This document shows positions 33,911-45,428 of a DNA stretch of 64,000 nucleotides, piece after piece. The first letter of the stretch is position 1. Each line of letters begins with the position of its first letter. Origin of the DNA: Amborella trichopoda (taxonomy: Eukaryota; Streptophyta; Magnoliopsida; Amborellales; Amborellaceae). Where the stretch lies: assembly GCF_000471905.2 (NCBI RefSeq), contig NW_006494931.1, positions 3,735,713 through 3,799,712 on the forward strand, in the 5' to 3' direction. Position numbers and translations under genes: made by a program. Under the pieces are notes generated by a model. It had not been told where the DNA came from and made no database searches. It saw only the letters and a program-made list of their open reading frames with translations.

Positions 33911-34777
33911 ATTTTGGAAATTGTTGCACATTAGATTCCTGATTTTCCATGAGCATGACAAAGTTTGATCTACACTTCAGTGTTTATAGGTGGGAATATG
34001 ATGTTGCACTTTGCAGGTCACTGACTATTTGAAGGTTTCAATGTCCCAATGGCCCAACACACTAGGGCTCTCTATACAAGCCTTTTCCTTGAAATTCAAG
34101 AGGCCATGACTTGAATCTTAATGAGATGTATGAAGCAGAAAAGGGGAATATATCCCTTGGAAGAGTGGCGGTTTATTATTTAATGTGATGTTAGACATTT
34201 CTAATGTCCTTAACCAGCCAGACATAAGCCAACAGTTGGCTGGTTTATCTATCAGCCATCAAGTTTTTGGGATTCTCTCTTCTACTTTTTTGTAAGGTTG
34301 TTAATGTAATTCTCTTATTTTAGGTTGTAAGGACATGTTTAGACAATTAATTTTATCAAGGGTAAACTATCTTATTTGTAATTGATATACTCTACATCAT
34401 AGTATGTTTTTACTATTCCAACTCAAGGGCATATGTTTTTTTTACTGGGTATTTAGCAATTAAATCAAAAGATATGGCTAACTTGTTAATCTTTCATGGG
34501 TCATGTGATAAATTTCTTTTTGGTTATTTTAACTTTTTTTTTATGATTTTTCGTTATTTTAGGTTATTCCTGGTTAAAAACACGTAATTTTTTAGCAAAT
34601 ACTTATATAATGTCCATTTACTCCCTCGAGCAAAACTCCACTTAGCATTGATGTTAGGACCTCAAGTTTTGTGGATACAACCTCCACAACTCGTAGATTA
34701 AGCTCAATAAAAAAAATTCCTTAATTGTGCCATCCATGTACTTGAAAAAATAATCTCAAGATTAAAATAAGGGTGCG
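33911..34777. other. Intergenic DNA
   Basis: No gene or clear repeat. AT-rich with T runs at 34435-34560. Confidence 0.3.
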
Positions 34778-35150
34778 ATTTATATAGAGCCGAGACTTTG
34801 AACAATCAAAAAGTATAGTGCACCTTCAATAGTGTCGAGAAATGTGATTTCAAAGCTGGAAATGTTTGTGATAGCCTTAAAATATATTTTCGTCTCTAAC
34901 TATAAAATTTCAAGCTTAAAAAATAAGATAAATCGAGTAGATATATGAAAACCTGAAAATATTGAAAATTGACGGTCCAAAAATGCATTACAAGATGCAT
35001 TATTTCCAAAACTTAAAATATATTTTTTCTCATGTCTGCATCTTGATGTCGAGATGATCCATTTGAGGATATTTGGGTATCAAAACAACATCTTCTAGTG
35101 AAATTTTTGGGGTGCACTCTAATTTGATTGTTTAGAGCCTTTGTTCTATA
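34778..35150 (-). repeat. Dispersed inverted-repeat element, family 'alpha', copy 3
   Basis: The left end TTATATAGAGCCGAGACTTT pairs with the right-end TTTGATTGTTTAGAGCCT block. The core CATCTTGATGTCGAGATGAT is inverted relative to copy 1. It contains an ATTGACGGTCCAAAA block and a TCTAGTGAAATTTTTGGGG block shared with copies 2 and 4. These ends match those of copy 5 better than those of copy 2, so the family has subtypes. Confidence 0.65.
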
Positions 35151-35809
35151 TTTTATTTTTCCTTAAAACAAAGACCATCCAATTTTTAGATTGTGAAATC
35201 TAAGTGTTAGAAAACTCAAATTTCAATCTTCTTTTTCTAAAATAATTATCTAGTAATTCTTAAGTGGTTCCCAAGTTTTTAGATTAAAAAAAATCCTCCC
35301 AAGTAACCTTCAGACCGGGGAAATAGAATTAAACTAATGCTCTCAATGGAGCATTATATACATGCTCTAAAAACTACTTTTTTAAAAAGATGACTTTATA
35401 TATAAAGCTACCTCTAAGTTTATCTCCGATAGTTTTACGAGGGACACTACCAAACAATAGTTCATACATTATCAAGATTTATTTTATTGAAATAGATAAT
35501 TTTCAAGAGTACATCAAGATTTATTTTATTCGCATAGTTCTACTTAGTTCTCTTCGATACGTTGAGGGTGCCACTTATCTAATTTGGATGGAAATCGTGG
35601 TACATGCCAAGAAAGAAAATAATCACCAAAATACTGCAAATATAAGCATAGTAGCAAAACGCACAGGGAATAAATGGATCAAATACGGTCCCATTCCAAA
35701 AGTTCATTTTAGATATGGATTAAGGATATGAAACACATCTGAGATATGGATTTAAGCATGGAATTCGAGATGCATTGTTGCTTTAGATTCATAATTTTGT
35801 AGCTAAAAA
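35151..35809. other. Intergenic DNA
   Basis: No gene is supported. A short direct repeat, CAAGATTTATTTTATT, occurs at about 35474 and 35516. Confidence 0.35.
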
Positions 35810-36460
35810 AATAGTGCAAATTGTGTTGTGCGCGGTGTCCAATACACAAGATTGAGTACTACGTGCACATATATAGTATTTCGTGCATATGTGTTTTGGG
35901 GAACATAGTGCAAATCGTAGACGCAAACCTCGGTGCATTGTGGCGTGGGTGTCTTGCTCTTGCGTGCACCTGCCCGTGATGTGTGTTTGGCGTTGCTGCC
36001 TTCACACTGCCTCAACACTGGCATAAGCAATGTTTTGGACTGAATACTAAGTGCACTTATATAGTACTTCTTACGCATGGGATTTGGGGAACGTAGTGCA
36101 AATTGCACTCTTTTATGCTCATAAATAATCTAAGTTGATGTTTATTTGGATCTTGAGGGACTGAATTTTTTTCTATTTCGCATCCCGAAGATCCGTTATG
36201 TGCACAGTTTGTGGTGCGCAGTACACAAGGTGGAGTACTAAGCGCATTTATGTAGTACTTTATGTGCGTGCGTTTTGAGGAATGTAGTGTGCATTGTACG
36301 ATAGATAAGTGCACAATGCTCATCATAAGTGCGGGAAACATTGCTACACTTTGTGTATGAATAGCACGCATTACGTGGCTTATGTTGTGCACGGTGTGTG
36401 ATACACAAGACAGTGTACTTCACATCACAATACAGTTTTCACAACAGAAAATCAGGTTGC
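35810..36460 (+). repeat. Degenerate satellite-like array, ~190-bp unit
   Basis: Three to four units recur at about 190-bp spacing. Each has a GTGCGCGGTGTCC/ATACACAAG-type block, GAGTACTA.GTGCA, ATATAGTA.TT and GTTTTGGGGAACATAGTGCA. Copies are diverged by eye (roughly 70-75%). The open frames here repeat because the array repeats. It ends just before a copia fragment. Confidence 0.7.
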
Positions 36461-36499
36461 ACACCTCTCAATAAAATAATTATTTCTCTCAATCTACAA

Positions 36500-36790
36500 A
36501 GATTGTCTTCTTGAAATCTGTTTTGTTGAAAACTAGACTCAAAACTAAAACTCAACAACATGGTGTTCTTGATCCAACCTTTTATAGACAATTGGTTGGA
36601 AAATTGATATATCTTACAATATTATGCCCAAATATTACTTATGCAATTCATATGGTTAGTCAGGTTTTGAGTGCTCCTCATTCTGTTCATCTAGTAATGT
36701 CTTGCACATCATTTATTATATCAGAGATACCCTTCATCGGGCTTCATTTTTCTCCTTTTCTTCCTCACTTACTGGTCTAAAATTCATTTT
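36500..36790 (+). mobile_element. Ty1/copia reverse transcriptase/RNase H junction, fossil fragment
   Basis: A YRQLVGKLIYLT block, then P.ITYAIHMVSQ and the beginning of the RNase H linker, typical of copia polyproteins between reverse transcriptase and RNase H. An isolated, broken fragment without LTRs. Confidence 0.75.
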
Positions 36791-37139
36791 GGCTATAAAA
36801 TTTTGAAGGAGATCGCATTTGAATACGTATGTCGGTTTATACACCAGAACATTGTTCATATTTAAAACCATAAACAAGTTATTGATTTATTACCGTCTAT
36901 TAAGAACTATCTATTATATATTTGTGTCATTAAAGCCATACACTATTAACCATCAAGAGTTTTACTTGGTATGACTTATGTTAATTTAATTGAAAAGCAT
37001 AGACGTCCGACCACTCTTATCACAGCCTTACCTCTATTTGTTTCTATAGGTAACCATCAAAATAGGCATTCTTTAATGGGCGAGGACTTCATAAGATTGA
37101 CTCCTTAAATAGTCAAAGTAAGCCATACCTCCAAATAAT
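36791..37139. other. Intergenic DNA
   Basis: No gene or repeat recognised. Confidence 0.3.
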
Positions 37140-37432
37140 GCCGAAACGTATTTTTACTACAAAAATCACTATGATAATTTGAAAAACTATTTTCATATTT
37201 AATTATGAAATTTAAAGTTTCAAAAGTAGTTTAGATCAAGCAAATCTAGTTTACGAACACTTGAAATTTTTGAAAACAAACAGTTCATAAAATACATTAC
37301 AAGAGGCAATATTTTCAGGAGTTGAAATGTTTTTCTCTTTTTCCACATTCATATATCTTAAAGTTAAGATGATCAATTGGAGGGTTTTTGACATCAGAAT
37401 AAATTTTTCTAGTGACTTTTGAGGTACATCAC
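37140..37432 (-). repeat. Dispersed inverted-repeat element, family 'alpha', copy 4 (ends worn)
   Basis: Contains the ACTATTTTCATATTTAATTA block, an AACAGTTCATAAAATACATT block, a GATGATCAATTGGAGG core and a TTCTAGTGACTTTTGAGG end shared with copies 2 and 3. The outer ends seen in copies 2, 3 and 5 are not recognisable. Confidence 0.55.
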
Positions 37433-38001
37433 TTCTATAATATTTACAAAAAAAAAAGAAGGTAAGTATGAAATGGTTTTTAATGAAATGTGATAAAGTC
37501 AGTGGGGATTTGGGCCCTACCCTTTCGTGAGAATGGAGTCAAAAACCTTATCACAGTACTAGACAATACTACCACCAAGACTCCATGCCATTCTCTTTTA
37601 TAATATAAAGTTGACACTTTATATAAACTTTTTGCTTCTTTAATTGTGTATAATCAATTGAAACATGATTCATGTTTAAAGGAAACCTTGGGGAGTGATC
37701 GTTGAAGCCCCCAAGATACTTTTAGACATAAAGCTTATGGGGCAAAAAATCATGTAGTAGAGATTCCCTCCGTGCCAACCTACTAAGCTACACCAGGTTG
37801 GGTATGTTGGATAGTCGGGTTAGGTAGAGCAGGTTGGATCAGTGGAGCCTGGATAGTAAAATGATGAAGTAGATGGACTAGAAATGGTTGGGTTGGTAAG
37901 CTACGTAGGTTTGGTAGATTTTGTATTGGGTAATATTAATAAAAACTGAGTTGATCTGGGTGACTATTGATAGATTTCCTATTGGGTTATATTAATAAAA
38001 A
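37433..38001. other. Intergenic DNA flanking the Pack-MULE
   Basis: G/T-rich phrases such as GGTTGGGTTGG repeat loosely at 37790-37925. No gene. The last nine bases (37993-38001, TAATAAAAA) are the left target duplication of the next element. Confidence 0.5.
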
Positions 38002-38979
38002 GGGAAGTTTATGTATGGATCGTGTTATATTATAGTTATAACGAAATGGCCCAAAAATTAATCATCATTACCTGAAAAGACAGATCTCTAAATTTTTTAA
38101 TTTTTTTCCAAGTTTACTTTCGATCCGATACGTTTAAAATGCCCAAGTTTGCCCCAATCCTCCCCATATTCTCATGGCCACCACAGCCAGCACCTCATCC
38201 ATGGAGTCCCTGACCCTTTTTATTCGTTCCATTGTGATGATCTGCAGTTCATAGTCCGATTCATACACTCGCCAAGATGTGTGCAAGACTCGGCAAAGTG
38301 GCTCCCGATTGCTCAATCTGGAAGTCGAGCCCCAGGTCCCCTTAGTTCGGATTCTGAGTCTTTTGAGTTCGCATGGATCATCTCCTTCTCTATGGCCTTA
38401 AACTCAGTACTTGATAAGATTTTGGAGGATTATGAGGGGCTCCAAAATTTGACTGTCTTCGCACCTTAGGATGAGGGGTTTAATGGAGAGTATGATTAAG
38501 GGGCATGAGCTGAGGGTTTAATGGAGAGTACGGTTAAGGAGCAGGAGCTAAGGGTGAGAAGGTCAGAGCTTAATTCTTCGGTGGTTGTAAGGATGAACAG
38601 GGTGGAGGTGGTTCCGTTTGATCTTATTTCTAAACAAGTCTTTCTCATTCATGGCATTCTTATGGCTTTCAAGGCCGTTCGGGTTTCAGGGTAGTCGGCC
38701 ACCACAGTGTTGCTGCTACTTCGCTCTCCATGCTACTCTCTCTCTCACTCTCTCCTGCATTATGGTTTTTGGAATTTGCTCTTGTTCCTTTCTCTCTCCT
38801 TCTCTCCCTCTCTCTTATATCTATGGATTTGGTCTCTTTCTCTCTCTCTAAAGAGCGGACCAAGGGTATATTTGGAAAAAATTTAAAATATCGAAGATCT
38901 ATCCTTCCAGTAAGAACAACTAATTTTTTGGTCATTTTATTATAACGGTAATAAAACCCGGTCCATACGTAAATTTCCC
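38002..38979. mobile_element. Mutator-like element carrying a host gene fragment (Pack-MULE)
   Basis: The left end is GGGAAGTTTATGTATGG; the right end, reverse-complemented, is GGGAAATTTACGTATGG. The inverted repeats extend about 115-120 bp (38002 to about 38120, and about 38860-38979) at roughly 70-75% identity by eye. The flanks are an exact 9-bp duplication, TAATAAAAA (37993-38001 and 38980-38988), the Mutator signature. Inside is no transposase but a protein-coding fragment resembling a fasciclin domain (separate entry), followed by a CT-rich stretch. This combination defines a Pack-MULE, a non-autonomous element that has taken up part of a host gene. Confidence 0.85.
38149..38696 (+). 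pseudogene. Captured fasciclin-like (FAS1) gene fragment inside the Pack-MULE
   Basis: In one frame the sequence reads FSMALNSVLDKILEDYEG..NLTVFAP, then DEGFNGEYD, and about 95 bases later in the same frame LNSSVVVRMNRVEVVPFDL followed by KQVFLIHGILMAF. These match the order of conserved blocks in plant FAS1 domains (TVFAPxDEAF near the start; VxVNxVEVV..D and IHGI near the end). The frame is cut by TAG at 38467 and further stops, with an internal duplication around ATGGAGAGTA (about 38481 and 38521). The middle of the domain is lost, so it is a decayed piece of a fasciclin-like arabinogalactan protein gene. An ATG at 38176 is the only start-like codon upstream. The family call is from motif memory only. 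Confidence 0.5.
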
Positions 38980-39007
38980 TAATAAAAACTGAGATGACCT
39001 AGGTAAA

Positions 39008-39719
39008 CTATAGGTTGCGGCTGGTAGATTGGCTAACTGGGTTGTGCCATGGGTTGAACTTGGTGGACCAACTGGGTCTGGTAAATAGGTTCATAGGTAT
39101 AATGATAAGTGGGATGACCTGCTGGAATAGTGGGAGGACGTTGGACCTGATAGCCATAGCCTGACCGAGAGTTGGAACCCGAGGTTGTGAAAGAGAAGTC
39201 TGCCCTCCCAAAGCTTGTATAAGGTAAACAAGCGGTTGACCAATGAATTGACTGACTCCAAAGGTAATATTGGCTTGAGGAGGAGGTAGGCAAACACTGA
39301 GATGACTATGGCTACTCAAAAGAATGACTATGAGTCTTCCTCTTATAAGAAAACACTTGATTGGACTGATTATCAAGGTTGATTTAACCTTGATCATCTT
39401 GTGGCGCATCACTTAGCACTTGAACCCCAGTCTTAACCTGGCCATAGTTACGAGACTGGGGCATAATTCTCAATTCTTGGATAATCATATCGGGTCTTAC
39501 GCCTTAACTATTCAGGGTACTACGACTTTTGTAGACTTGATAATCAATCGTTCCATGTTGAGGACTGGGAAACTCACCGACTTGGAGATTGGAGTCTTTA
39601 ACCATGGTCTCACATTGGCTCAGATTTGGATAAGCTAGTGTGACGTTCATTGGTACCGGAGGCACTACTATCGACTCACTGGGTGGACTCACTGGGGGCA
39701 CTACTTTAGACTCATTGCG
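39008..39719 (-). other. Degenerate minus-strand coding-like segment, Pro/Gln/Tyr-rich
   Basis: Minus-strand frames in this stretch are long and rich in Pro, Ser, Gln and Tyr (VQRPPTIPAGHPTYHYTY; MPPVSPPSESIVVPPVP). Such composition occurs in gag regions of plant LTR retrotransposons, but no zinc knuckle or other diagnostic motif is seen. It may be a broken gag fossil; I would not call it a gene. Confidence 0.25.
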
Positions 39720-41782
39720 TCAGAATTAATATCAAAATCATGTAACATTATCTAGGTCTAATCAGAGGGCCACAATACACACCAATCAAAAAGGGTTAGA
39801 AAAACTTGACCTACGTTTCTAAGGGCATCTAATGATATACCCAATCTCTAGGTTCCTAACTTGGAAAACTTGAAATGAGTTCACTCCTTCGATATGATGG
39901 TGTAGGGAACTAAGTTTAAGTTACATGACTTCAAACTGTTTTTTGACAATGGGTTATACAACTTCAACATACAACTCAATTAGATGACATATAGTAACTT
40001 TGCCCTCAATTAGCGATTTATTACAGTAACATTAATCACATCCATACACTTAGAAACCAAGGATTACTACTCAACTTAGGCCCCTTTACAAAAGTCTGAC
40101 CCACACTATTCATGGAGATCGAGCATACACCCCTTAAAATTCAAGTGCCATCAAATTCAATGCCAAATTATACATGAATTCCCAAATACAAAATATCATA
40201 ACACTCAATGTCCAAATACAAACTTAGATAGGCTCAAGTGCTTAATGGATCGTGATCATGGGAAGCCAAAGATGGAGCTCAGTATGCATGGTTTATTGCC
40301 TAGGTTTTAACAACATAACATAGAGTGACTATTCCAATGGCATGACGAATTAAGCCAATTTCACTTCATCTCATTGGGAAGCAATTAAGGATCATATGAT
40401 CTAAACATTGCATGGCACGTTTAATCAGGATAGGCTCAGGAATTTTGGATCCAAATATGAGGAAAACATGAGAGAAAAAATAGGATGTAAATCCACTTCA
40501 ATATGGTGTGGAATCAAGTACATGACATAGAAAAATTTTGGCATGGTTTCTCCTTATAATTTCACCAAATTAAATTATCAAGAAGATGATTTAATATACT
40601 GATTTGGATCCAAAATCTGAGAAAGATCAGTCAATAAAATCTCAAAAATTCTCACTCACAGCTCCTCCAAAACTGGACCCAAATAACTAGGAGTCTAGGG
40701 CTCATACTCAATGATGAATCACAACTAAAATACTCATGAATCAAGGAGGTAAGAGACTAATATGCGTTACTATAAATAGAGGATTACAGCCACAAGAAGC
40801 TTCAAGGATACATGGCTTTGATGAATAATTAAATTGAAATGCCAAGAAGCTAGGGTATCACCTCCACGCTTGAGGTGAAGCTTTAATAGAGTTTCAAACT
40901 CAATTTCTCTCATTTAATTATTAGTATTCACTCCACACTTTTGCACGCCAACAACACAAAATTGAAAAGAGAGAGAAAAAAAGAGAGTTAATGTTGAAGT
41001 TAATCATCCATGGCATAAGAGAGTGTTTCATCCTAGTTATTCGTCACTCATCATGTTATTTTTTATGAGATTTAACACAATTAGCCTCCTAATAAACCCT
41101 AAATTCAATCTTCAAATTAATCTTAAACTCAAATTCAATTTGCTTCCATAAATGATCATGCTAAATGAATTTAATAAAATGAAGAAGCATAGATAGGGGT
41201 GTGCCCCTTTAGGTATTTATACATACATTCTAAAAGAATTTTGAATTTGATGATTCCCTCCAATTCTATGTGTCATTGGTGTTCATGTCCACACAACTAT
41301 GCAATGCCACATAGAATAGGTGGTTATATGTATAATTCCTTATGGGCATATGGTTTCAATCATAAGCCCTTTGTTCCTTTCAGAAGATCTCCACATATGC
41401 ACACAACCAACTAATACCACACATTAGATATGTGCATAAAAGATTTTCTCAATTCCACAAAATATCACTTAATACTTTAAAAACATAATGCAAAATTGCA
41501 CAAATGCCAAAAACATCCACCATGGGGGTTGACCCCATGTAATCTGTACATGGGCTTGCCTGGTCCCAAGTTGCATCCGTTAGTCATTTAGGTGTCACTT
41601 GTGGGACCCATGGTAGCTATCCTTGTATCTTATTTCCTCCAAACAATTACTCAAATTCTCAGATCTTCTCTCAAAACCCAAAAATTTCTCCAAATCATAC
41701 TCCATCAAATTTATACAATTTGACATCATATAAAAATATTAATAATGGAAACTAATATCCTATGGAGATGAATTGTGCATTA
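39720..41782. other. Intergenic DNA with one TATA-like site
   Basis: No gene is supported. A CTATAAATAGAGG box at about 40770-40782 would fit a promoter, possibly of an LTR, but no gene follows in a sensible frame. A GA-rich run is at about 40965-40988. Confidence 0.35.
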
Positions 41783-43637
41783 GGGCTCGTTTGGTTCCCT
41801 AGATTTAGATTTCTGGGACTCACATTTCAAATAAATGTGGCTTGAAATGTGATAAAAAATCATGTTTGGACACCCTTTGATGGAGGGATTCACATTTCCA
41901 TGGGAATTCACTTTTCCACCTTTTAAGCCAAGTGGTTGAAAATATTAATTCCATTGAAATAAGTGAAATTCATATTTCCTGGTGGACTTAAAAACTTTTT
42001 GCGGTAAGTTGTATTGAACAAAAATTTTGGCGTCCACCTAAAAGAGAAATGAAATGACTCTTGCTTGCCCTTGCATGAAACCCTCTTGCTATAATATATA
42101 AATAATATATTATTTTATATTATATACCATTAGACAATATATATTAGTATAATATATTATTAGAATATAATATATAATATTAGTATTATTGATATAATAT
42201 AATATATAATATATATTTATATTATATTAGAATTACATTATGTTATATTACATTATATTATATATTAAATATTTATATATATATTATGTTATATTATATA
42301 TATTATATGTTTATATTTATATTTATTTTATCNNNNNNNNNNNNNNNNNNNNNNNNNNNNNNNNNNNNNNNNNNNNNNNNNNNNNNNNNNNNNNNNNNNN
42401 NNNNNNNNNNNNNNNNNNNNNNNNNNNNNNNNNNNNNNNNNNNNNNNNNNNNNNNNNNNNNNNNNNNNNNNNNNNNNNNNNNNNNNNNNNNNNNNNNNNN
42501 NNNNNNNNNNNNNNNNNNNNNNNNNNNNNNNNNNNNNNNNNNNNNNNNNNNNNNNNNNNNNNNNNNNNNNNNNNNNNNNNNNNNNNNNNNNNNNNNNNNN
42601 NNNNNNNNNNNNNNNNNNNNNNNNNNNNNNNNNNNNNNNNNNNNNNNNNNNNNNNNNNNNNNNNNNNNNNNNNNNNNNNNNNNNNNNNNNNNNNNNNNNN
42701 NNNNNNNNNNNNNNNNNNNNNNNNNNNNNNNNNNNNNNNNNNNNNNNNNNNNNNNNNNNNNNNNNNNNNNNNNNNNNNNNNNNNNNNNNNNNNNNNNNNN
42801 NNNNNNNNNNNNNNNNNNNNNNNNNNNNNNNNNNNNNNNNNNNNNNNNNNNNNNNNNNNNNNNNNNNNNNNNNNNNNNNNNNNNNNNNNNNNNNNNNNNN
42901 NNNNNNNNNNNNNNNNNNNNNNNNNNNNNNNNNNNNNNNNNNNNNNNNNNNNNNNNNNNNNNNNNNNNNNNNNNNNNNNNNNNNNNNNNNNNNNNNNNNN
43001 NNNNNNNNNNNNNNNNNNNNNNNNNNNNNNNNNNNNNNNNNNNNNNNNNNNNNNNNNNNNNNNNNNNNNNNNNNNNNNNNNNNNNNNNNNNNNNNNNNNN
43101 NNNNNNNNNNNNNNNNNNNNNNNNNNNATTGAATCAATGTAATATATATATATATATATATATCAGATATTATATTATTTATTTATATTATGTTATATTT
43201 CTATATATTGTATATTTATATTTATTTTATCAGTGTAATTTATATTATACAATATATATATTATAATATAATACATTATAATATATTTATTATATATAAT
43301 ACAAATATTCATTAATAGAATAAATATATATTATCTATTATATATTTATATTTTTATTTATATTTATATTTATATTATTAAACAATAGAACAATTCTTCA
43401 ATAATCACAATAATGGAAATGGTTAATTTTTTGGAATAATAATAATTAATAAAAATTAAAAATTTCCAAAAAATTTATTCTGGGCAATCCAAACAATGAA
43501 TTTGCATCTTCCTTGTCTTTACTAGATGCTATCTAAACAACAAACATCCATATTCCAAGAAATATCAATTCCAATAGATATCAATTCCAGGATACGCATT
43601 TTCCCTTGATTGAAAATCTAGGGAACCAAATGGGCCC
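41783..43637. mobile_element. Tourist-like (PIF/Harbinger type) element with AT-rich core and assembly gap
   Basis: The left end is GGGCTCGTTTGGTTCCCTAG; the right end, reverse-complemented, is GGGCCCATTTGGTTCCCTAG. Both flanks are TTA (41780-41782 and 43638-43640). The right ~170 bp are homologous to the right end of the element at 2557-3550, so both belong to one family. The core, 42080-43380, is TATAATAT-type DNA and contains the N gap. Known length including N is 1855 bp. No transposase is visible outside the gap. Confidence 0.7.
42333..43127. other. Assembly gap (795 N)
   Basis: Bases are unresolved. The sequence left of the gap ends TTATATTTATTTTATC, and the same phrase recurs right of it at about 43216-43231. 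The gap therefore probably hides a tandem AT-rich repeat that could not be assembled. Long open frames drawn across it are meaningless. Confidence 0.95.
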
Positions 43638-43932
43638 TTAGAGTACTCCACTTAGCTTAGACCTGAAATTTAAATTCACCTTCTCAAAATGACTCAACAA
43701 AATCATGAGCCACGCTGTCAAGTAGAGGCTCATGCTTTACTTATCAAAGTCAATCCAATATGTGGCTCGGGATTCTTAAGTTGTAGTGGATTACAGGTGT
43801 GTACCCCTGAAGACATGCATTCTAGTGGTAGTGGTTTCGAGGATCCTCTCTAAGCACATGTACATTTTTCTTTCCAGTGGATCAACTATGGAATGTCAGT
43901 TTTTTATTTGTGATTGTTTATAGACATCCTTG

Positions 43933-45428
43933 TAGAGATAGAAATCGTTGAGCTAGAGATACAAATAGTTGAGGATATTTTCTATAAAAAAATGAAGAGA
44001 GAAAAGTTACTATCGATAAGGATTTAAGGAATTGTGTTCGTGTTCTTAGAGAAAGAGAGGGAGATGGCAGTTCGAGAGCTTCAAAATCGATTGAAGATCA
44101 ACTCAATGGAGACCAAGCTTTTTTCTCTCAAGGTTGAGTCTCTACAGGCTGAGAATCGAACCTCTGCCTCCAGCAAGAGTCGATGAGCCATGGCTTTGAT
44201 ACCATGTTAAATTTCTGAATCCTCTAGGGAAATCTTTGTGTATCGATTAATCGTCAAGAATATACAAGTCCTGTATAATTATACGGCTAATCAGTTATTG
44301 ATAATGACGAACTAATCTAGTCTTATCAAGAGAGATATCTATAGCATATACCATATAAATTAAAATTAGAAACTATCCTCAACTATATTTATCTCTACCT
44401 CAACTATTTCAAACGACCAATTCTACACCCTTTCCCTTTTACTCTCCCAGTACGTTGGTCATGTATTACACAACCATTACAAGAAAATTGAACATTGTAA
44501 CCATCATCGACTAGTTGACCCACAGATATGAGATTAACAGTCAATTTAGGAACGAATATGACATTACGTAAATACAAAGGGGTACCACGGTAGATAGAAA
44601 GTGAGAGATTATCAGTATCAATAATATTCAGTTTCTCCCCATTAGCGGTGAGAATCTGGCTATTACATTGGTATGATTTAGTAGATGATGGACTTGTGTG
44701 CACTCCAATCATATGATTAGAGGCACCAGAGTCAATAAACCAAAGGGGATTGACACTAGGGGATATGTGAGTGTTCATACCATATAAGCTCATAGCAGAG
44801 AAAGCATATAGAAATTGATTGTCATTTCATTCATGAAAATTTTCTAGCCGAAGAAGTTACACTCCCACATATTACCTCCCAATAACAACTTGCAGATATT
44901 TTTACCAAGACCATGACTCATGTTAGTCATGACTATCTCGTTGACAAACTGATGATGTTTACCTAACCTCAGTTTGAGGGGGAGTATAGAGATAGAAATA
45001 GTTGAGGTAGAGATAAAGATAGTTGAGGATAATTTCTAATTTTAATTTATCTTGTATTTGTTGTAGATATCTTTATTGATAAGACTAGATTAGTTTGTCG
45101 TTATCAATAACTGATTAGCCGTATATTTATATGGGACTTTATATATTCTTGACAATTAATCGATACACAGAGATTTCCTTAGAGGATTCAGAAGTTTAAT
45201 ATGATTCTCAGCCTGCAACGACTCAACCTTGAGAGAAAAAAGCTTGGTCTCCATTGAGTTGATCTTCAATCGATAATGAAGCTCTCGAACTGCCGTCTCC
45301 CTCTCTCTCTCTAAGAACACGAACACGATTCCTTAAATCCTTATCGATATTAACTTTTCTCTTTTCATTTTTTTTAGAAAATATCATCAACTATCTTTAT
45401 CTCTACCTCAACTATTTCTATCTTTACA
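43933..45428. mobile_element. Ty1/copia fossil arranged head to head (inverted halves)
   Basis: Two ~450-bp LTR-plus-leader blocks, 43933-44407 and 44985-45428, are inverted copies of each other. Between them, a protease/GAG-pre-integrase segment is read on the minus strand (44793 down to 44404, with DSGASNHM) next to the left block. An RNase H C-terminus (ADIFTK type, about 44880-44950) is read on the plus strand and ends in a TTTGAGGGGGAGTA purine tract beside the right block. The left block contains a TGGTATCAAAGCCATGG primer-binding site (minus strand). Each block also begins and ends with an inverted ~45-55-bp motif (AGATAGAAATAGTTGAGG). It is broken and rearranged; most of the polyprotein is absent. 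The two blocks look about 90% alike, so it is younger than the other copia fossils here. Confidence 0.75.

Noticed and set aside
38134-38316. Minus-strand frame in the Pack-MULE
   Set aside because: The plus strand carries FAS1-like blocks in one frame over a longer distance; the minus frame has no recognisable motif.
42240-43266. Open frames of about 270-326 codons on both strands
   Set aside because: They are almost wholly runs of N translated as unknown residues; the frame is an artefact of the assembly gap.
44150-44175. tRNA-like B box (GGTTCGATTC, minus strand) near the copia primer-binding site
   Set aside because: No A box or cloverleaf fits, and it lies in the leader of a retroelement fossil.
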